8,680 nucleotides of DNA from JANXVY01 sp038329675. Lineage in GTDB: Bacteria; Pseudomonadota; Alphaproteobacteria; Rhizobiales; Hyphomicrobiaceae. The notes under the pieces were generated by a model, which worked only from the letters and a program-made list of their open reading frames with translations, did not search any database and had not been told where the DNA came from. The stretch lies in the NCBI GenBank assembly GCA_038329675.1, contig JBBQNE010000136.1:1-8680 (forward strand). Direction: 5' to 3'. The translations under genes and the position numbers were made by a program. Positions 5,515 to 8,680 of the stretch are shown one piece after another; position 1 is the stretch's first letter; every line of letters begins with the position of its first letter.

Positions 5515-7296
5515 ATGGCGCTCACTGGTATCAGCGCGAACCGCCTCGAAATCCTGCAAATCGCGGATGCGGTCGCGCGCGAGAAGTCGATCGATCGCAA
5601 GATCGTCATCGAAGCGATGGAAGAAGCGATGCAAAAAGCGGCCAAGAGCCGCTATGGCACCGACCACGACATCCGATGCAATATCGACCCGCGCACCGGC
5701 GAGGCGAAGCTATCGCGCGTCGTCACCGTCGTCGAATTGGTGGAAAATCCCGACGCGCAGATTTCGCTTCCCGATGCCCAGGCACGAAACACTGAAGCCA
5801 AACTCGGCGATGCCTTCGTCGAGCAATTGCCAGCCCTCGATGTTGGCCGGGTCGCCGCCCAGAATGCCAAACAGGCGATCGTCCAGCGCGTTCGCGAAGC
5901 CGAACGTGACCGTCAGTACTCCGAATACAAAGACCGCATTGGTGAAATCCTGAGCGGCACGGTCAAGCGCGTTGAATATGGCAATGTCATCGTCGATCTC
6001 GGCCGCGCCGAAGCGATCGTCCGCCGCGATGAAATGATCCCGCGCGAAAACGTCCGCCTCGGCGATCGCCTGCGCGCCTACGTCCACGACGTACGACGTG
6101 AACAGCGCGGACCGCAAATCTTTCTGTCGCGTGCCCGGCCTGAATTCATGGCCAAGTTGTTTGCCCAAGAAGTGCCCGAAATCTATGACGGCATCGTCGA
6201 GATCAAAGCCGTTGCGCGCGACCCCGGCAGCCGCGCCAAAATCGCGGTCATCTCCAAGGATCGTTCGATCGATCCGGTTGGCGCCTGTGTTGGTATGCGA
6301 GGCTCGCGCGTCCAGGCCGTAGTCAACGAATTGCAGGGCGAAAAAGTCGACATCATTCAATACGATGAGGAACAGGCAGCGTTCGTTGTCAACGCGCTGG
6401 CCCCAGCCGAGGTCGAGAAAGTCGTGCTCGATGAAGACGCTGGCCGCATCGAAGTGGTTGTGCCCGAAAGCCAACTGTCACTTGCGATCGGGCGGCGCGG
6501 CCAGAACGTGCGACTAGCCTCACAATTGACCGGTTGGAATATCGACATTCTTACCGTCGAAGAAGAGAGCGAACGCCGTCAGAAGGAGCGAACTGAGCGC
6601 GCTCAGTTGTTCATGGAGTCTCTCGATATCGACGAGGTGATCGCCCAGTTGCTCGTGGCGGTTGACTTCGCGACGGTTGAGGAAATCGCCTACGTCGATC
6701 TCGATGAAATCGCGTCGATCGAAGGGTTCACCGAAGAAACCGCAGCGGAAATTCAGGGCCGTGCCCGCGACTTCCTCGATCGCATCGAGGCGGAGCGAGA
6801 CACGCGACGTAAGGAGCTCGGCGTGGCCGACGAGATGCAGCAGATTGAAGGTATGACGAACGCACTGATGGTCACGCTCGGTGAGAACAGCATCAAGACG
6901 CTAGAAGACCTTGCCGATTGCTCGACCGATGACTTGTTTGGCTGGACCGAGCGCAAGAAGCCTGCCGCCTCAAACCGTATGCGCGGACCAGCCGGGCCAG
7001 CTGAGGTCGTCAAACATAAGGGCGTGCTTGAGGGGCTCGAGTTTAGCCGCAAGGAAGCCGAAGACATGATCATGCAGGCCCGCACCGTGCTGGGCTGGAT
7101 TACGGCCGAAGACTTGGCGCTCTACCGCGGCGCCGCCAATCCGCCGACCGAAGAGGCCTATGAGCCGGGCGAAGATGAGGCCGGCAGCGAAGCCCCGACG
7201 GAAGCCGAGGCGGAAGCTGAGCCGACCATTGAACCCGACGCCGTCGACGACAGCAAGGCGCCAACGGCTGATGCAGGAGCGGAACCGACGTCGTGA
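5515..7296 (+). CDS. nusA: transcription elongation/termination factor NusA
   Basis: NusA binds RNA polymerase and nascent RNA, and modulates pausing, termination and antitermination. In the 593-residue product the N-terminal polymerase-binding domain spans about 1-135. The S1 domain follows at about 143-206 (GTVKRVEYGNVIVDLG). KH1 is at about 225-290 with its GMRG loop at 260-263, and KH2 at about 300-350 with GRRG at 326-329. Two helix-hairpin-helix acidic repeats follow, at about 370-430 and 440-530. Residues 481-500 (KKPAASNRMRG...) look like extra sequence within the second repeat. From about 545 to 593 there is a low-complexity acidic tail rich in E, A, P and D. The ATG at 5515 has GGAGG (5501-5505) nine bases upstream and starts 4 bp after rimP. 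In-frame upstream starts lie inside rimP and are not credible. The stop overlaps the ylxR GTG start. Confidence 0.98.
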   Translation: MALTGISANRLEILQIADAVAREKSIDRKIVIEAMEEAMQKAAKSRYGTDHDIRCNIDPRTGEAKLSRVVTVVELVENPDAQISLPDAQARNTEAKLGDAFVEQLPALDVGRVAAQNAKQAIVQRVREAERDRQYSEYKDRIGEILSGTVKRVEYGNVIVDLGRAEAIVRRDEMIPRENVRLGDRLRAYVHDVRREQRGPQIFLSRARPEFMAKLFAQEVPEIYDGIVEIKAVARDPGSRAKIAVISKDRSIDPVGACVGMRGSRVQAVVNELQGEKVDIIQYDEEQAAFVVNALAPAEVEKVVLDEDAGRIEVVVPESQLSLAIGRRGQNVRLASQLTGWNIDILTVEEESERRQKERTERAQLFMESLDIDEVIAQLLVAVDFATVEEIAYVDLDEIASIEGFTEETAAEIQGRARDFLDRIEAERDTRRKELGVADEMQQIEGMTNALMVTLGENSIKTLEDLADCSTDDLFGWTERKKPAASNRMRGPAGPAEVVKHKGVLEGLEFSRKEAEDMIMQARTVLGWITAEDLALYRGAANPPTEEAYEPGEDEAGSEAPTEAEAEAEPTIEPDAVDDSKAPTADAGAEPTS

Positions 7297-8207
7297 ACAC
7301 GGGATTAAACGGCGTCGCGGGCTTAAACAGCGGCGCGGGCATCGGTGGCAACGTCGACCCGATCAGGGCAACGGCGGACGAGCCTCCGATTGGCCGCCCC
7401 GACCAGCCCGACGGACCTGTGGCTGATGCTGCGCCCGTTAATCCGCCAACCTATAAGTCGGCCAGCGTGTCGGGCGGGGCATCGGACGGTGACCCGCACG
7501 GCAAGCCCGACGACGCAGCCCCCGACGACGCAGCCCCCGACGACGCAGCCCCTGACGACATGGCCCCCGACGACGGCGCTGTTGACGACGGCGGCGAACC
7601 CAACGGGCCGATCCGACGTTGCGCCCTATCTCGACTAGAACATCCGATTGCCGAACTGATCCGCTTTGTCCGCGCCCCCGACGGCACGATCGTGCCTGAT
7701 ATTGCCAGCAAACTTCCCGGCCGAGGGGTGTGGATTGAGGCCAAACGGTCGTCCGTCGAAGAGGCGGTCCGCCGCGGCGCATTCGCCAAAAGTCTGAAGA
7801 AACCATGCTCGGCCGACGCCGGGCTCGGTCAACGCGTAGAGGACCTGTTACGTCGGCGGCTGATCGATGCGCTGGGCCTTGCCAATAAGGCTGGGCTGGT
7901 CATAAGCGGCTTTGAAAAGCTATCAGCCAAGATGGAAGCATCTGAAATAACTGTGCTTTTGCACGGATCAGATGCAGCAGCCGACGGTTCGGGCAAGCTC
8001 GACCGGAAATTCGCAGCCATCGGTCGGTCAACGGGTGGCGGTCATGATCTCGATAGCGTGATCGTGAAGGAGCTAACGATTGATGAAATGAGCTTGGCCA
8101 TAGGGCGGCCTAATGTGGTACATGTTGGTCTCAGATCAGGCGGAGCTACGTTGCGGCTGCTCGAGAACGCGTCGCGCCTCAGGCGTTTCCGCGCTCCTCG
8201 GGCGTAG
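7293..8207 (+). CDS. ylxR: YlxR (DUF448) RNA-binding protein fused to an L7Ae-like domain, with long N-terminal extension
   Basis: The 304-residue product joins two RNA-binding domains commonly fused in alphaproteobacteria. The YlxR/DUF448 domain is at about 107-172: a degenerate RRCALSR where the family usually has R-x-C-[IV]-[VA]-[ST], then ELIRFVRAPDG, then the diagnostic LPGRGVW at 141-147. The second domain, L7Ae/YlxQ-like, is at about 186-290 (DALGLANKAGLVISG at 192-206, VLLHGSDAAADG). In Gram-positive bacteria YlxR is reported to bind the RNA of RNase P, and its role here is not known. Residues 1-106 form an unusual Gly/Pro/Asp-rich extension with six PDDAA-like repeats. The start is GTG 7293, overlapping the nusA stop as GTGA, with AGGAG about 14 bp upstream. 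GTG coupling is plausible, but a later start cannot be excluded; the frame is open throughout and no frameshift is seen. Confidence 0.9.
   Translation: MNTGLNGVAGLNSGAGIGGNVDPIRATADEPPIGRPDQPDGPVADAAPVNPPTYKSASVSGGASDGDPHGKPDDAAPDDAAPDDAAPDDMAPDDGAVDDGGEPNGPIRRCALSRLEHPIAELIRFVRAPDGTIVPDIASKLPGRGVWIEAKRSSVEEAVRRGAFAKSLKKPCSADAGLGQRVEDLLRRRLIDALGLANKAGLVISGFEKLSAKMEASEITVLLHGSDAAADGSGKLDRKFAAIGRSTGGGHDLDSVIVKELTIDEMSLAIGRPNVVHVGLRSGGATLRLLENASRLRRFRAPRA
7506..7595 (+). repeat. 15-bp tandem repeat coding PDDAA units in ylxR
   Basis: Three perfect copies of CCCGACGACGCAGCC (7506-7520, 7521-7535, 7536-7550) are followed by three diverging copies (7551-7565, 7566-7580, 7581-7595). They encode PDDAA three times, then PDDMA, PDDGA and VDDGG. 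The identical DNA in the first three units suggests recent slippage expansion. The unit is a multiple of three, so changes in copy number keep the frame. Confidence 0.95.
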
Positions 8208-8339
8208 TCGTTTTCACCAGTTCTCCAGGCGAACCGTCTAAAAAACGGCGAAAGTCATTTGCAGTTTGGAACAGGCGTGCTTTAGGGCCCGCTAGCACAC
8301 GGCGTTTCGGTGTCGAAGCGCGTTCAGAACGGATAAAGT
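8208..8339 (+). promoter_or_regulatory. infB leader with small hairpins
   Basis: These 132 bp separate ylxR from infB in an otherwise tightly packed operon and hold no open frame of note. Possible hairpins are CCGT (8234-8237) with ACGG (8245-8248), GTGCT (8277-8281) with AGCAC (8294-8298) enclosing GGGCCC, and ACAC (8297-8300) with GTGT (8310-8313), which overlaps the previous one. TTGCAG-N17-TTAGGG (8260-8288) is a weak internal promoter candidate. A GGAT at 8331-8334 about five bases before the ATG is the likely, weak ribosome site. Confidence 0.4.
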
Positions 8340-8680
8340 ATGACGGAAACGAAGGACTCGACTGGTAAGCAAGTGAGCGCGGCCCCGCGTAAAACGCTGA
8401 CGCTTCAGCGCACGGTCGAATCCGGTCAGGTGCGGCAAAACTTCAGCCATGGCCGGACGAAGCCGGTCATCGTCGAGAAGAAAAAGACGCGAAAGCTGGT
8501 CGGCCAGGACGCCGCGCCGGAGCGGCCGGTACCAGCGACCGTGCCGCCACTCACCCAGGCCGTCATCGCGCCGCGTGAGCCGACCGTTACGCCGCGCCCG
8601 TCCGAACCGCGTCCGTCCGCTGGCGGTCGCACCCTGTCGGTGGGCGAGCAAGATGCCCGCGCCCGCGCCCTCGCCGCCGC
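8340..8680 (+). CDS. infB: translation initiation factor IF-2, N-terminal part (runs off window)
   Basis: IF-2 is the GTPase that brings formyl-Met-tRNA to the 30S subunit and promotes 50S joining. Only the first 113 codons are present, with the frame open to the window end. The start (MTETKDSTGK), the motif KTLTLQRT at about 18-25, VRQNFSHGRTK (31-41), and then VIVEKKKTRK match the N-terminal segment of alphaproteobacterial IF-2. A proline-rich linker follows, then a downstream LSVGEQDARARALAA segment typical of the region before the long charged helix. The G domain lies beyond the window. The position after ylxR fits the conserved nusA-ylxR-infB order. The ATG at 8340 is preceded by GGATAAAGT rather than a strong Shine-Dalgarno. 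Confidence 0.95.
   Translation, partial: MTETKDSTGKQVSAAPRKTLTLQRTVESGQVRQNFSHGRTKPVIVEKKKTRKLVGQDAAPERPVPATVPPLTQAVIAPREPTVTPRPSEPRPSAGGRTLSVGEQDARARALAA

Noticed and set aside
5710..6474. A 254-codon open frame on the minus strand inside nusA
   Set aside because: It is antisense to the conserved S1/KH region of nusA. Its Asp/Phe/Gly-rich composition is what GC-rich codons give in reverse, and it matches no family I recognise.
7506..7595. Possible CRISPR-like repeats
   Set aside because: The 15-bp units are directly tandem without spacers and lie in frame within ylxR as amino-acid repeats.
8268..8293. EcfG-type promoter (GGAAC-N17-CGCT) before infB
   Set aside because: The -10 part does not match the expected CGTT, and a stress-sigma promoter for infB is not expected; probably chance.

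Overview
The window looks like a stretch of alphaproteobacterial chromosome, most likely from the order Hyphomicrobiales. The evidence is GC-rich coding sequence with heavy third-position G/C, the conserved order rimP-nusA-ylxR-infB, a YlxR protein fused to an L7Ae-like domain, and an IF-2 N-terminus of the alphaproteobacterial kind (TLTLQRT...VRQNFSHGR). The genus cannot be named from sequence reading alone.

Left part (1-1395, minus strand): a two-gene msrB-msrA operon for repair of oxidised methionine. Both proteins begin with an export signal, and MsrB has a twin-arginine motif, so the pair probably works outside the cytoplasm. Two hairpins lie beyond msrA, and one is a candidate terminator. 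Next comes about 370 bp without a convincing gene (1396-1764), holding a candidate msrB promoter and a cluster of small inverted repeats.

Middle (1765-2435, minus strand): a toxin-antitoxin module in toxin-first order. A PIN-domain RNase-like toxin overlaps by ATGA a small ribbon-helix-helix antitoxin. It sits between housekeeping genes and is the only clearly accessory element in the window.

Right part (2556-8680, plus strand): pgk and gph lie 30 bp apart. They are followed by the transcription/translation operon rimP, nusA, ylxR and the first 113 codons of infB, which runs off the window. In this operon RimP assists 30S maturation, NusA controls elongation, pausing, termination and antitermination, YlxR binds RNA, and IF-2 loads initiator tRNA. 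rimP and nusA are 4 bp apart, and nusA and ylxR overlap by GTGA. A 132-bp leader with small hairpins separates ylxR from infB.

Most of the window is ordinary core genome, and I do not see a new multi-gene system. The oddest features are a long acidic, repeat-bearing N-terminal extension on YlxR (15-bp tandem repeats) next to acidic tails on NusA and RimP, an extra segment inside the NusA C-terminal acidic-repeat region, the toxin-first TA module, and the structured leader before infB.
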